DNA of 64,000 nucleotides from Glomus cerebriforme (GCA_003550305.1 QKYT01000169.1:131615-195614); one strand, 5' to 3'; positions 45,183-57,044 are shown, counted from the stretch's first letter. Notes: generated from the sequence alone by a model not told the origin. Numbers and translations are program-made.

Positions 45183-46848
45183 TTATTCATCTTCATCTGA
45201 TGATAAGGACATTTCGGGACCATCATTATTTAATCTTTTAAGAACTATGAAAAATATAAATAAAGTATCATTAAACTTTGAAAGATAAAAAATATGTTTT
45301 AGATAAAAAATTATTAAATACCTGAATCATTGCTTATACCATAATTATTTTTATAATAATCATTAGAATTTTTTTGCTCAGAACGATTAAGTAATTTATT
45401 CATATATGTTTCATTATTTGTTAAACTACTAGTTGATGAACTATTATTAATTTTTTCTGTTTCTTTTATTTGTTTACAAATTTCAATCTTCTCCTCATCA
45501 TAAAATGCTCTAAAGGGCAGCAGTAACGGATATTTTTGATCAAAATACCATTGCCTAAATTTTTTATGAATAAACCATTCGTTAAATTTTTCATTTAAAT
45601 ATTCCGCAGTTGGTCTTTTTGATGGATCTACATCTACACATTGTTTAAATATATCATCTATTAATTGAGGGACTTTAATACTAAATGTTGGTCTAAGTCC
45701 ACTAAGGATTTTCGTTGGTAGAAGTCCATCAAGTCTATCATTAGGTATAATATCATGATAAGGAGATAATCCGCTAATTACTTCATACATAACAATTCCA
45801 CAGCTATAAATATCACTTTTCTGCGTATATTTTTCTCCTTTCAAAACTTCGGGAGCGACAAATGGCAATACTCCATATCGTTTTTCGTTATCTGTTTCAT
45901 TTGCTGGTCTACATAATCCTAAATCAGTAATATAACAATAATTATCCACAGTACTTAATATATTACCACTATGAAAATCCCCATGAATTAATCCTTCTTT
46001 ATGAATATTACTAAGACCTTGTGTAATACTAGAAAGAATTTCAATTTTATCATACCAGCTTAAGTGATCATTTTTTAATTTTTTTCTTAGATCACCTAAT
46101 TGCGCAAATAGCATTACCGTCATAAAATTATTGGTTTTAGGATCTTTAGTGATACCAAAAAACAACACCATATTAGCTGATTCATTCATTTTCAAGTGTA
46201 ATTTAATCTAATAATTATAATAATAAGTTATTTTTTATTTTAAATATCGATTAAAATTATGCAGTAAAATAATACCTCTTTTAAAAATTCCGGTGTTACA
46301 CCTTTTGAATTATGTAACCTTTTTAAAGCAACAGTCACATTTTCTTGACGTCTAAGCAATCGAGTTGGATTTTTGCCGTAAGCTACTATCGGTCCGTCCT
46401 TCCAGGTTGCTTTACATACTTCTCCAAAACCTCCCATTCCAGCACGTTCAACATTTTCAAAATTACTGTATTCAATCCACTCCAATTTTTGTCGTGTTTC
46501 TTTTGCATTAAGCTGAGATTCTTGGATGAATTTATCAATAATAGGATTTCCACTAGTCCAATTTTTAAAATTTTCTTCAAAAAGTTTAGCAGGACATTGA
46601 CACCAATAACCACCTATAGATTGTCCGCATCCTTCACAAATTACCGGTTCTTTCTTTAGCGTACTGGGCCATATCTCGTTCATACGTCGTCCTTTCCGAT
46701 CTATTTCAAAAAGTTTAGGAGAACCTTGACACAAACTAGTTTGATAAAATCCGCATCCTCCACAAAGATTCGGGGTTTCCCTTCGACGAAGGGCACAAAC
46801 ACGTTCACGTATTGACTTGTTGATTTCATATTCCTTTTCTGCATTCAT
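45183..46848 (-). CDS. Protein kinase with N-terminal cysteine-rich module (506 residues)
   Basis: Three exons: 46848-46276, 46207-45322, 45244-45183, all GT-AG and phase-consistent. The last exon (LKRLNNDGPEMSLSSDEDE) replaces a read-through stop at 45314. Residues 25-90 hold two cysteine clusters, CGGCGFYQTSLC and CEGCGQSIGGYWCQCPAKLF, likely zinc-binding. A helix-rich linker (WTSGNPIIDKFIQESQLNAK) follows, then the kinase domain at about 130-415: loop GMGGFGEVCKATW, lysine in VALKRL, catalytic HGDFHSGN, DLG in ITDLGL, and KSDIYSCGIVMYEV. HGD for HRD and DLG for DFG still keep both aspartates, so activity is possible. The C-terminus is acidic and Ser-rich. The combination is, from memory, widespread in Rhizophagus. 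No membrane segment. Confidence 0.85.
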
Positions 46849-48150
46849 AGTTAGGATATTGAATAATGATTCTAAAGTTATTATAACAATTTAAGGTGAA
46901 AAACTTCAAAAATCAAAAGATTTATATATTTGGTGTTTTTTACTTAGTACGACATTGTATAGGCTGAATTATCTATAAAAGGAAATATCTACATGATTAT
47001 TTTGTTGCTATTCCAGTTTTTTTTTTTTTTTTTTTACCTACATTTATTTTAAGAAACTCCGGAATAAATAGACTCTAATCCACTTTTAGACTAGTACACG
47101 TTGCATCTTTATTATCTTTTATTACACTTTTACGCCTTCTCATGCGAAGATGGAATGAATGGTTTTTTTTTTACAACATACATGTATGGATCATCAATTC
47201 AAAATCCATACCAGTAAATAAAAGTAAATAAAGTAAATGAATTTTTTATGTAGTATTGCTAAATGTCACCGAAAGTGATTATCACCGCACAGTATTAGAG
47301 TAGAATTTTGGGTACATTTTTAGATGCTGGTTCGGTGACAATCACCTGCAGTGATATTTATCATTTTTCATTTTTTAATATACAGTAGCAGATCTTCAAT
47401 ATCTTTTACTAATTAATTTAATTAATTGTTTTTATACCGTTTAACGAAGTAAAATCTATAAACTATATGACCTTGAATTTTTTTTTTTGATATTTGTGTG
47501 GCATACGTTGAACATAAATATTTTAAATATATATTATACAATATACAGTATTCCGCAATATACCAAAATTTTTCTAGTTATATAGAAATATTTACATTCC
47601 TCTATTTTAAATATAAATTATAAAAATAACAAGGTCAGTTTTATTATAACCTATACTTTGTAATGAAGAATGAATTAATTTTTAAATTGTGTAAATTTTT
47701 TTTTTTATACCATGATTGCAGAATATGGATATCAAATCTAATTTGATTGGATCGAAATTAATTCTTAAAAAAGCAAATAGACTCTTACAGCAATTCAAAT
47801 CTTACAATTTGTATGTGACATTTGCTACATTTACTATGTTAAAGAGAGTTATCATTTCTAAAATTATAATTAATTCATCACTAAATGTAATAATAAAATA
47901 ATAAAATATAACAATAAAATTTACATGGTCAATATTTTTTTTTTAATTATTGATCATTTATTATTAACATTAATAGAGTAACAATGTACCTCCCCATGAT
48001 ATGATTATCAGTTGATGTTTATTCGGCTCCTGTCGTTAAATGTGTTATAAAATGTGTTATATCGCTCATATTCTATCGTGAAATATAAACCATCTTTTCA
48101 ATATACTTTATTAAATTTTTTGATGATAATTGAATATTTGAATAACTAGT
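46849..48150. other. Intergenic, with one small MITE
   Basis: Apart from the element at 47272-47358, no coding signal. The 61-codon frame at 47716 is AT-driven. Confidence 0.5.
47272..47358. mobile_element. 87-bp MITE with TA target duplication
   Basis: Ends AATGTCACCGAAAGTGATTA and, reversed, AATATCACTGCAGGTGATTG, then TCACCG in both. TA stands on each side (47270-47271 and 47359-47360). Too short to code. Confidence 0.65.
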
Positions 48151-48345
48151 TCAATTATCAAAATATTGTTGAAATCTTGCTTTTGAATTACAGGCTTGAT
48201 ACTGCAAGTTCACATCATGTAATGATAGGCTGGCCCTTTGAGGTCCACTTCGGCCCAGTAAGTCTTCGGCAACCATACCGACCCACAAGAGATGATCGGA
48301 CCTCCACCGTTCAGGAAAACATAAAGGGTTACTAAAACTTTCCAA
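48151..48345 (-). other. G+C-rich island with an open frame
   Basis: A 64-codon minus-strand frame (ERWRSDHLLWVGMVAEDLLG and RSGPQRASLSLHDV) lies in sequence much richer in G+C than its flanks. It is probably a fragment of a repeat family or a short exon. The function is not recognised. Confidence 0.3.
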
Positions 48346-48685
48346 CGTTTTATCGTTAATACCTTGTCATTTTTTTGACATCACTTTTTTTTTTTACAAA
48401 ACTTCTTTTCACTTCCAGCGTCACCATCAAAAAAAGCACAGGCACATGATATTTACTAATTAAATATGCATGAGTACATGAAATCACATGAAAGCATGTG
48501 GCGCGGTGACATATAGGTGTGTGACAAATACGTTTAGTAAAAATGAAACGCAGGGTATGATGAATATTTTACTATGATCACGTGCCCTACGACCATTAAT
48601 TAAATATATACGGGGTTTTTTTATTCCGATACACACAATATCATTTCCCTTTTTCTTTGTTTATCATAAACTAGTACCAATAACA

Positions 48686-49232
48686 GTGCTTTGTCGATCT
48701 ACATTAACGCCCACCACAAGGTTCCTTCCAAATGGATTTAGGTTCCACCATAACTTTCCAATCCTTTTTAGGTTTGATATTCCCATCACGTTGTGTTCAA
48801 GTCCTGACTCAAGTGCAACCTCACGAGACCAGGCACACATGATTTTTTATTTTGGTTATCATTTTACTTTCATATCATCTGATATATTATAATCTTAGTT
48901 TAGTTCTTTACACTACTGGAAAGGTCTAGTAGTTGTTTTTGGGTGGATTTAGTTAGTTTTTTACTTGTTCATTTTTGTTCATGTATTTTTTTTTTCTATT
49001 TTTTTATTCTGCTTGATTGGCTATGCCTAGATCTTTTTTATAATTTTTAGGCGAGGCGTCTCCTCTGGGGGTAACTAATGTCTTAATCAATTTCGAATAG
49101 GATCTTTTATGTTCCCTAAATTTTGATGTACATACATTAGGGTTAGATCAAAAATCTATTGAAGGTGAAAGTATAAGTAGCTCTTGCAAAATTAAAAATA
49201 AAAATAAAAAATAAAAATAAAAATAAAAATAA
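48686..49232 (+). mobile_element. LINE-type 3' end with A-rich tail
   Basis: A 68-codon frame (48686-48892) is followed by T-rich untranslated-like DNA and a tail of repeated TAAAAA units at about 49190-49232. The tail type matches other LINE remnants here. The coding part is too short to identify, so assignment rests mainly on the tail. Confidence 0.4.
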
Positions 49233-49605
49233 ATACCAACAAAAAAGCAAGCATAATAATGATATTTATATCGCGTGGCTCGTTGAATAGTAAATAATAG
49301 TTTATTTATAAAAATAACAAAAATAATAACTTATTGGCAATTATGTTAAATATACGGAGCACGATAATTATAAATTAATAATTTTAATATTCTGGTGAAA
49401 TATCCATTAAATTATCCGGCCGAAACGATTCATGAAGTAATTTTTAATTATAAATAAAAAAAATAATTAAATAAAAAAAAGGTTATTGTTTTTCTTTTTT
49501 TTTTATTAAATACAGTAAATAAATGTTTTTTCGCAATTATTAATTGTCCATTTGATTATTTTAAAAATTAAAAATAAATAAAAAATAAAAATCTAGTTTA
49601 ATTTA

Positions 49606-50335
49606 AAAATGTCTCTAATCTATTCTATCTCAATTGTTTTATTATTTTATCCGACTCTATTAGCAATCTCCAACATTATTTAATATAATACTCTTCATTC
49701 ATATGATTCTGTTATATTTTTCTAATTTTTTCCTCTTACATTCCTTCATTAATTTACATCATTATTTCCTTCTATTTCTAACTTATCACAGTTTTTTTTC
49801 ATATTTTTAATTAAAATAATAGAACTTGTTAATTCTTGAGTATGCTGTCCCTCTTCTCCAATTCTTTTATTCAATTATTGCATTAATTATTTCTCAATAA
49901 TTCTAACTTTTTCCACGTTTCATAAGTAATCTGATTCTATTTCAGTACATACAGCAAAACGGGGTTAATCTCCAATAGTTCTGGCACTTATTTTCTATTC
50001 TTCATTTACTGTATATACTTTTTCCTTGTTCTTTCCATTTTTTCCTGTGCATTTCTGTTTCATTCCTTCTCGTTGAAATTTTCATTTTCAATGATCTTTT
50101 TAATCTTCATCAATTCTTTATTTCTAATTTTAGTTGTTGCTTTCTTGTCATCATACATACATTTGTGTTATCCTTAGATTCTTTTGTCTTTACTATTCAA
50201 AAGGTCTAATATGATCACTTCATCTTCTTTTTTTCTGCTTTGTATATTTTGTTTCCCCATTTTCTGTTAATAAAATTGTTTCTTTCTCATCATTTTGTTT
50301 TGTTAAATCCAATATCTTCTTTTTAGGAAAAGCAG
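49606..50335 (-). pseudogene. Decayed purine-rich (Lys/Glu-rich) coding strand
   Basis: For about 730 bp the plus strand is strongly pyrimidine-rich, so the minus strand is purine-rich. Reading the minus strand gives Lys/Glu/Asn-rich pieces, such as FPKKKILDLTKQNDEKETIL and LTENGETKYTKQKKRR, separated by stops. This fits an old charged coiled-coil protein, perhaps a retroelement ORF. No specific family can be named. Confidence 0.35.
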
Positions 50336-50465
50336 GTTTCGGGTTTCGTATTTTACAGCTATTCTCAACTAATAATAGACTTTTTGCTAACAGATGGTAT
50401 CTTTATAGTTACTGAATTTTTTGAAATTAAAGTAAGTGAAATAAGTGAGGAGGGTATTCTAATCT

Positions 50466-50700
50466 AAACCAACCAGCCAGTTAGGAGATACTCAACTATC
50501 TGACCAGCTTTCCTTGCCTGATACGAAGAAGTCAAGACCTCATATACAGTATAAGGAAGAGAAGAGGAGGTTTAAAGGAATTTAAAAAGAAACCAACCAG
50601 CCAGTTAGGAGATACTCAACTATCTGACCGGCTTTCCTTGCCTGATACGAGAAAGTTCTCATATACAGTATAAGGAAGATAAGGGGGGAGTTTAGAGGAG
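50466..50700. repeat. 124-bp direct repeat, two copies
   Basis: AAACCAACCAGCCAGTTAGG starts at 50466 and at 50590. Both copies continue with AGATACTCAACTATCTGACC and CATATACAGTATAAGGAAGA. A few small indels separate them. Confidence 0.85.
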
Positions 50701-52945
50701 GTAGATGGAGTAGTTTTTAAAAGAATTATAGAGAGAAAATAAAATTGTGATGATAATATAATTAAAGATACCATATGAAAATGTGAAAATTAATACGGAA
50801 TATTGAAAAAAAGATGGTATTTATATTTAAAAATAATAAGAATATAAAAATGAGTCAAAATTAATAATGATACAATAATAAATTAAACTTGATGGGTCGC
50901 ATCATGCAAATTTCTATGTTTAGAAATTACGCAAAATTAATAATGATTTATTACGTGATTTTTCATTTATATTGATTAAGCGATGTATTACTTAATTTAG
51001 TTTTATTTCTTCATATGAAAACTATAGCTTGTTAATAACTCATGATCAAAGTAATTTGATCTATATACGCACAAATGTTAAATAATATAAAAAAAAGGGA
51101 TGAGATACTGAAGGTGATTTCAATAGAAAATTATGTATTTCAAATTATATTTATACAATATTTTAGAATAATGATTTTTACGTAATGTATTATTGTACAA
51201 AGATATTTTTAACAAACATTACACATGATAGGATCTTTTTTTTCTCATTATATTTAATTAATATAATTATTATCCATAATAAAAATTAATACTAATTCAT
51301 TACCTATAAATAAATCAGTATATAACTTCATATAAAAAAATGGTTTAATATAATTATAGTATAGTATATCTTTTTATAGGTGTGATCTGAACCAGTAAGC
51401 TATAATGGAAAATGACTCACATCCTTTTTCCTTTCAAAAAAAAAAAATTTTTCTATTGTTATCGATTGCTTCAAGGTAGTACCCTTCGGGGATAGCTGGT
51501 CTAGACGTTATGGTAAGGCTACCTAAGCTTATTAATCGAATACATCAAGTCCATCGATTGGAAATAAGATGCTCTACATCTCAGTAGATGCCATAACATC
51601 CATGTTACTATGGTGGTTCTTACATCACTCATAGATACGTCATACGTCCATATTTTTATGTATTTTAGGTGGTCAAAATAATCTGATTGATATAGACAAA
51701 ATGAAGATAACACATAATGAAAGAGCCCAAAGATATTGAAACACAAACTTCTTTAAAGAATAACTTCTCTATCTTTTGGAATATTTTTGCAGAACAGCAT
51801 GATGTTATGCATGGGTGGGAGCATAGCATGCTTACCTTAGTGTAAGCCTGTGCATATCAGCTTCCCCTTCTTTGTTCCCTGAAATCCTTCACCTCATGCA
51901 TAGGTTCTTTTCCCGAATTCATTTATTCTAATAAGTTGCAGTTCCACATTAGAGCTGGTTAGTTGTGATATAGCATAGTGCTACTGTATGTGAAGGGAGG
52001 AGCATAGCGCACTTCTAGTAAGTTCATTGTTGGTAGGGCCATAGAACTTAAAAATTTCTTATGTTTAAATTATTAATTAAATTGTTTATAATTATTGTCT
52101 TTAAATTGACTGGTCAGAATTATTATATCATGTTTTAGTTAATTTATATTATTTTAGTAAATTCATAATCATCATTAACTTTTAATTTTTTACTTACAAT
52201 AAATTTTAACATTTTTCTTTAAAATTATTATGAAATAAAATAAAAAAATAAAATAAAATTGGAGATTTTAGAATATAAATTATTTTTTGCTTGAACCAAT
52301 TTTGTCAAAGAATCTTTAGAAAAATAAATATGATATTATGTGGAATTATGAGGATGTAATGAAAAAAAAAAAATAATAATTTTTCAATCGGCCGGATAAT
52401 TTACTGTGTTACTCTGTTAATTAACCATTAAATTATTTAGAGATATTATTTATTAGCTCCTCGTTAATATTTTATCAAGAAATTATAAAGGAAAATGTTT
52501 AACTTATTTTTTATTTTTATTAATATAAATAAACATAATAATTTCTATAAATAATTACAAATTATCATAAATCTAATCATATAATAAATATAATATAAAC
52601 TAGTTATTCTTAAAGAATATCGGATAAGATTCTGTAATTTGATGTTTCACCTAACGGCATTATGCCAGGTAGTAATATTTAAAGATTATTTTAAATTGTT
52701 TGGAAACCTTTTACATTTTGTTAAATCTTTAATGTTATTTTTGTAATAGTTACACTTTTGATGAGGTATAATTTTCTGATGGTCATCTTCCATGAGACGT
52801 TTTTTTTTCAAAAAAAAATAAAAATAAATAAATGACTATCTGAGTCAGCAGCCTCTTTATCTAATAAAAATCGTTCGTCTCGTAAATATATGTTTGGACT
52901 TCAGATATTAATAATGTCGGGTGTATAGCTAAGTAAATCAACATA
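50701..52945. other. Mostly gene-free; one less AT-rich island
   Basis: 50700-51470 and 52040-52945 show no signal. Between about 51479 and 52030 the base composition is more balanced. It contains a 75-codon minus-strand frame (51746-51519) with no recognisable content, and repeated GCATAGC words at 51810-52010. Probably an old repeat. Confidence 0.35.
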
Positions 52946-53135
52946 TTAGTTATGTTTAAAATCAAAATTTAATTTATAGAAAATATTCGAACATTTAATT
53001 AAAAAATGGAAATTGAAAATATAGAGTGACAATAATATTAAAACATACTTGGTAAATTTACGTAAATATATAATATAGAATATATTATACTTTTCCTTTT
53101 TCTGTCTTTTTTTTTCTTTGTGATTAAACAAATCC

Positions 53136-53335
53136 TTATAATTTATTGCTACTTGATGATGAATTTTCGTAGTCGTTTCCAACTTCATCAGCAGGTTCCA
53201 TAGGTTTATAGTCAGTAAAACCAGGTCCTTCAAATTCAATTCCTCCAAATACAAATGAAATACTATTAATAAGGATATTTAATAAAAATAATAATCAAAT
53301 CTTTTTCGTAAATTATTCGATAATAAACTCATCAT
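53136..53335 (-). pseudogene. Small membrane protein family, broken copy 5
   Basis: Minus strand: a leader (TTACGATAAACAG) then ATGATGAGT with MMSLLSNNLRKRFDYYFY and TAA. In another frame it continues INSISFVFGGIEFEGPGF, TDYKPMEPADEVGNDYENSS and stop at 53136. It aligns with NIFINSNSLVFGVIETTG and GGIEVGNNDENN of the copy at 55242. The membrane helix and tail are missing and the signal peptide is frame-shifted, so the copy is dead. Its upstream flank contains GAATTTAGACATTGACGTGA, also found near 23076. Confidence 0.7.
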
Positions 53336-54970
53336 CGATCTGTTTATCGTAAGAATCTTTACGATGGTGTAATTTAACAAGCAAATAAGTGTTAAAGATT
53401 GAATTTAGACATTGACGTGATACGTAAATGAATTAATAATATTTTGCAAGTTTAAATTCCTCGCAGAATAATTTAAATAGCATATTTCTTTTTTGGAAAC
53501 AAAAAGGAAAAGAAAAGGTTTTTGATGTGACAATAGGATTTCAAGATATCTATTTTATTTTTTTTTTAAAAAAATATTTGAACCTTCACTTTAATATAGT
53601 TAAAAATATTATATGATTCACTAATCAATTGAAAGTCGTAACAACTTCAAACTAAATAAACAAAATAAAGTGATTTATTAACCATCGTTCAAACATTATT
53701 CTTATTCTTATTTAACGTCATGGTGCATAGGACCCGAGCTATACATAAAAAAGTCAGAGTTGGACTTCAAAATAATCATATAGATTCTAGATAATGTCAG
53801 TCAGAATATATTGCATTTTTTTTTAGACACTGACTAGTATTATCGTAATTCCGGGCGGCCCTGAGATCCTTGCATGGCGCATGGCGCATTTATTATTGGC
53901 TGTTAGGTCAGGTCTAGATAATTAGGAGATTAATTACAAAAGGTTATAAAAAGTAAATGATTAAAAAAAATTGTAAATCTTTAGGTTTATAAAAAGTATG
54001 TTAAATATATTCCTTTTAAGATATAAATAGATTGATCCAATTTAAATAATTGGGTGTCATTGAACGGGGAGTTAAAATATCGGCCGAAGACCCGTTATCC
54101 GTGATATTAGGATTAGTCATTAGTGCATGTACCAATATAAATATAGTACAATTATCACACAATAATCACAAATATATTAATAACTAACAAATCTCGGAAA
54201 AAGTTTAAAAGGTTTTATATTCGGTATTATAATTATGTTATTATCGGTACAGCATTTTTAATACTGTACAAAAATAACAAATATTTTTATGAATTAATAA
54301 TAATTAATGTTTGATTATTGTAATTTTATAATAAAATATAAGAAAAAAAAACAGTCAAAAATTATAATAATATGGTTTTAAAATTATGAAAAACAATTCA
54401 GAAAGATAGATTTTCATATTTCGTAATCACGTGATGTATCAGATGCAGCGAAATTCATGTGAGCTATAAATAAATTGATTTTATAAAATGCATGATTTTT
54501 TTTTGAAAAAGTAGGAACAAATTCTTTGTTATTCAGCAAATTTCAGAAGTTTTTGATTAAAATATACAAAAATTAATTAATTTTTTTATTATATGGATCG
54601 CTTTAATTAGTGTTGTGGGCGAAACTAGTTTCGCCCAATTTGATTTACAAAAGTATTTCCAAATTAGAGTTTCGGAGGTTTCGGAGGGTTCGGAGGTTTC
54701 GAACCAATAGGAAGTTCACTGGGGCGAAACGTTTCGGATTTTGAAAAATACTTTCGCCCGCAACATTAGCTTTATATAATAGGTAAAAATAATATGTGAT
54801 CGGCAAGAGCATTATAAATCATGGAGACTGATCGGCAATATGCAAAGTTAGATAATAAATATGTAAATTAATAGATCTACCTGCGGTGTCTAAATATTTT
54901 AATTAATATTAAATTGAATTGATTCTCTGCTATTGTTTTAATTATAATTATTTTGAGGCAAGGTTCAAAG

Positions 54971-55028
<58 letters not shown>

Positions 55029-55180
55029 AATAGATGCCTTGAAATCCCATTTTCGCACCAAGAATTTTTTTTCTCTCTTCCTTTTTTTTTTAAATATACA
55101 TTTAAATTATTCTGTTTACTTAGTTTTCAAGCAGAATTTAAATTATCATCCAATTAATCTATCATCAAACGTCTAATACA
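53336..55180. other. Intergenic, with repeats and homopolymer
   Basis: No gene. It holds the third copy of the AATGTCAG repeat (about 53725-53930), a CACGTG (54428), a MITE (54610-54766) and a run of 52 A (54975-55026). The phrase ATATCGGCCGAAGACCCG near 54078 resembles ATATCGGTCGAATGCCCA near 23700, so this block and 22-24 kb share ancestry. Confidence 0.5.
54610..54766. mobile_element. 157-bp MITE with TA target duplication
   Basis: Ends GTGTTGTGGGCGAAA and, reversed, ATGTTGCGGGCGAAA, each abutting TA (54608-54609, 54767-54768). Internal GTTTCGGAGG words repeat three times. Confidence 0.6.
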
Positions 55181-55241
55181 ATCTTTGCTACTTATTATTA
55201 AATCACGCCACCATACAAGATCCTTACAATAAAAAGAAAAC

Positions 55242-55589
55242 ATGAAGTTGATGATGAATTTGTCGATTAATTTACTAAAAAGATTCGAGAAGAGATTATT
55301 AACATTAATTATCATATTAAATATCTTTATTAATAGTAATTCATTGGTATTTGGAGTAATTGAAACTACAGGAACTCATGATACCGAAATTACTCCTGTG
55401 GGTGGAATTGAAGTTGGAAATAATGATGAAAATAATGGTGAACATGATGAAGAACAACATAATGGATTAGGAACTGGAGGAATTATTGGAATAATAATTG
55501 CATTAATAGTTGCATTAGTATTAATAGAAATTTTATGTAAGTATGGGTGTAAAAAGTCAAAAAATACCAACAATCAAAACCAAGTATAA
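55242..55589 (+). CDS. Small single-pass membrane protein, family copy 4 (115 residues)
   Basis: ATG 55242 follows TACAATAAAAAGAAAAC. The signal peptide (about 1-38) holds TLIIILNIFINSNSLVFG. The ectodomain is acidic with Asn, Glu, His and Gly (EVGNNDENNGEHDEEQHNG), then the membrane helix (IIGIIIALIVALVLIEILC, about 81-99) and a short tail CKKSKNTNNQNQV. The tail lacks the SAPV...TEN motif of copies 1-3. The start and signal peptide are closest to copy 3. The leader also resembles that of the others (CACGCCACCATACAAGATCC). Function unknown. Confidence 0.75.
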   Translation: MKLMMNLSINLLKRFEKRLLTLIIILNIFINSNSLVFGVIETTGTHDTEITPVGGIEVGNNDENNGEHDEEQHNGLGTGGIIGIIIALIVALVLIEILCKYGCKKSKNTNNQNQV

Positions 55590-57044
55590 AAATTAATATC
55601 AATTATTATTTTTAATGTTTTTATCGAAAGCATTGTATAATGGTTAGAAAGTATTTCTTTATCATAATTATTTAGATTCTCATATTATGATATTATTCTA
55701 TTTTATTTGTATTTCATAAATTATACCTTCTGGTAGGGTATGTTTACTATGTTAAAATATTTATTCTAAAATAAATCTTGCTTATTATATCAAATAAATT
55801 CTCGACGCATTACGCTATTTTGCTGAGTTACTATGCCATATATAGCAATCGTTACAATTATAAATGTGTCACAAGATCGTCCGGGAATCTGTCAATTACT
55901 TTCGGGTAATCCAATTTTATATGACATGAAACGTCTATTTATAAATATAAACTAGATAGGTGGGAAACTGTTGTTGGTCCACGATCAACACTTCGCCTCA
56001 TTATCAGCCTCAGTGACGACAACAAATTGATACTAACACTTTGGTGGATTTAATTATTATTACCATAATTTTTCATAAATATAAACTTTTTTTCTAGTTT
56101 CATTTTTAAAATTTATATTTTATAATAGTTCATTTCTCGTATAAAAGAATAAAGTACATGATTTAATAATAGATCTAGATATTATTAAATTTTCTTTAAC
56201 AGGTTATTCCGATTGTTATTTGACTATTGATTATAAGTTTCAACTATCATCTAGGGAATGAATACTCGTATGTAAATATTAGTATATATTTGTATATACT
56301 GTATGTTTCGATTTTCCTGCTTATCAAAATGAAATCTTTGATTTTATCCCGCTTTCAAAATAGTGTAAGCCTATTTTAATTTGTGAAATTGTGAATACCA
56401 ACATTCGTCCAGTCTTTTTTTTTTTATCTAAATAAATAAATTATGCTATAACTGATAGAATCATTTTTGGTGATTAGAAAATGTTTATATAATAATATGG
56501 ATTATCCATTGGATTATCCAGTCAAAACAATTCACAAAAACTTAAAAAATTGGTTTCTTTTACAAAAAAAAAATAAGATAAATAATAAAATAGTTTAAAC
56601 TCTCTTTGAATTATCACCACGCCAACGTTTAAATCCAATCTTTATCGTTACGATTTAATTAAATTGGGGGAACTAATGAATGAAAAAAATCGTTAAAATC
56701 GTGTCAGCAGTGAGCTGAACTTTTATCGTTCACTGAGGGCACTTTTATCAACAGCTTTATCAAAAATGTGACTTTAATCTTAGTACACTTATTAGGAACT
56801 GGATGTAAGAACTGAGCTGATATATGTCAGCGGCAAGCTGTCACAAATCTGATCTTTGTCAGAACATTGTTTGTCTGATAAAAGATCTGCCTAGTGCTCT
56901 AGCTACTGACATAGTTATGAAATATCACATGACTTACGTAACATCTGATTTATGGCACACAATAGTCACACAATCACATAAATTAGGTTTATAATTTACT
57001 GTACTACTTTACTTATCCTTTACGGCTTTACCCCAACAATAACA
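55590..57044. other. Intergenic DNA
   Basis: No coding signal. Between 56690 and 56900 the DNA is less AT-rich, with words GTCAGCAGTGAGCTGA and GTCAGCGGCAAGCTGTC, perhaps an old foldback repeat. The last 40 bp before 57045 are rich in C and A (CCCCAACAATAACA), typical of a fungal leader. Confidence 0.4.

Noticed and set aside
46345..46659. 104-codon plus-strand frame
   Set aside because: Complement of the first exon of the kinase at 45183-46848.
51479..51560. tRNA- or SINE-head-like sequence (A-box-like TAGCTGGTCTAGA, B-box-like ATCGAATACATC)
   Set aside because: The boxes match poorly and no cloverleaf can be folded by eye. No tRNA or rRNA gene was found anywhere in the window.
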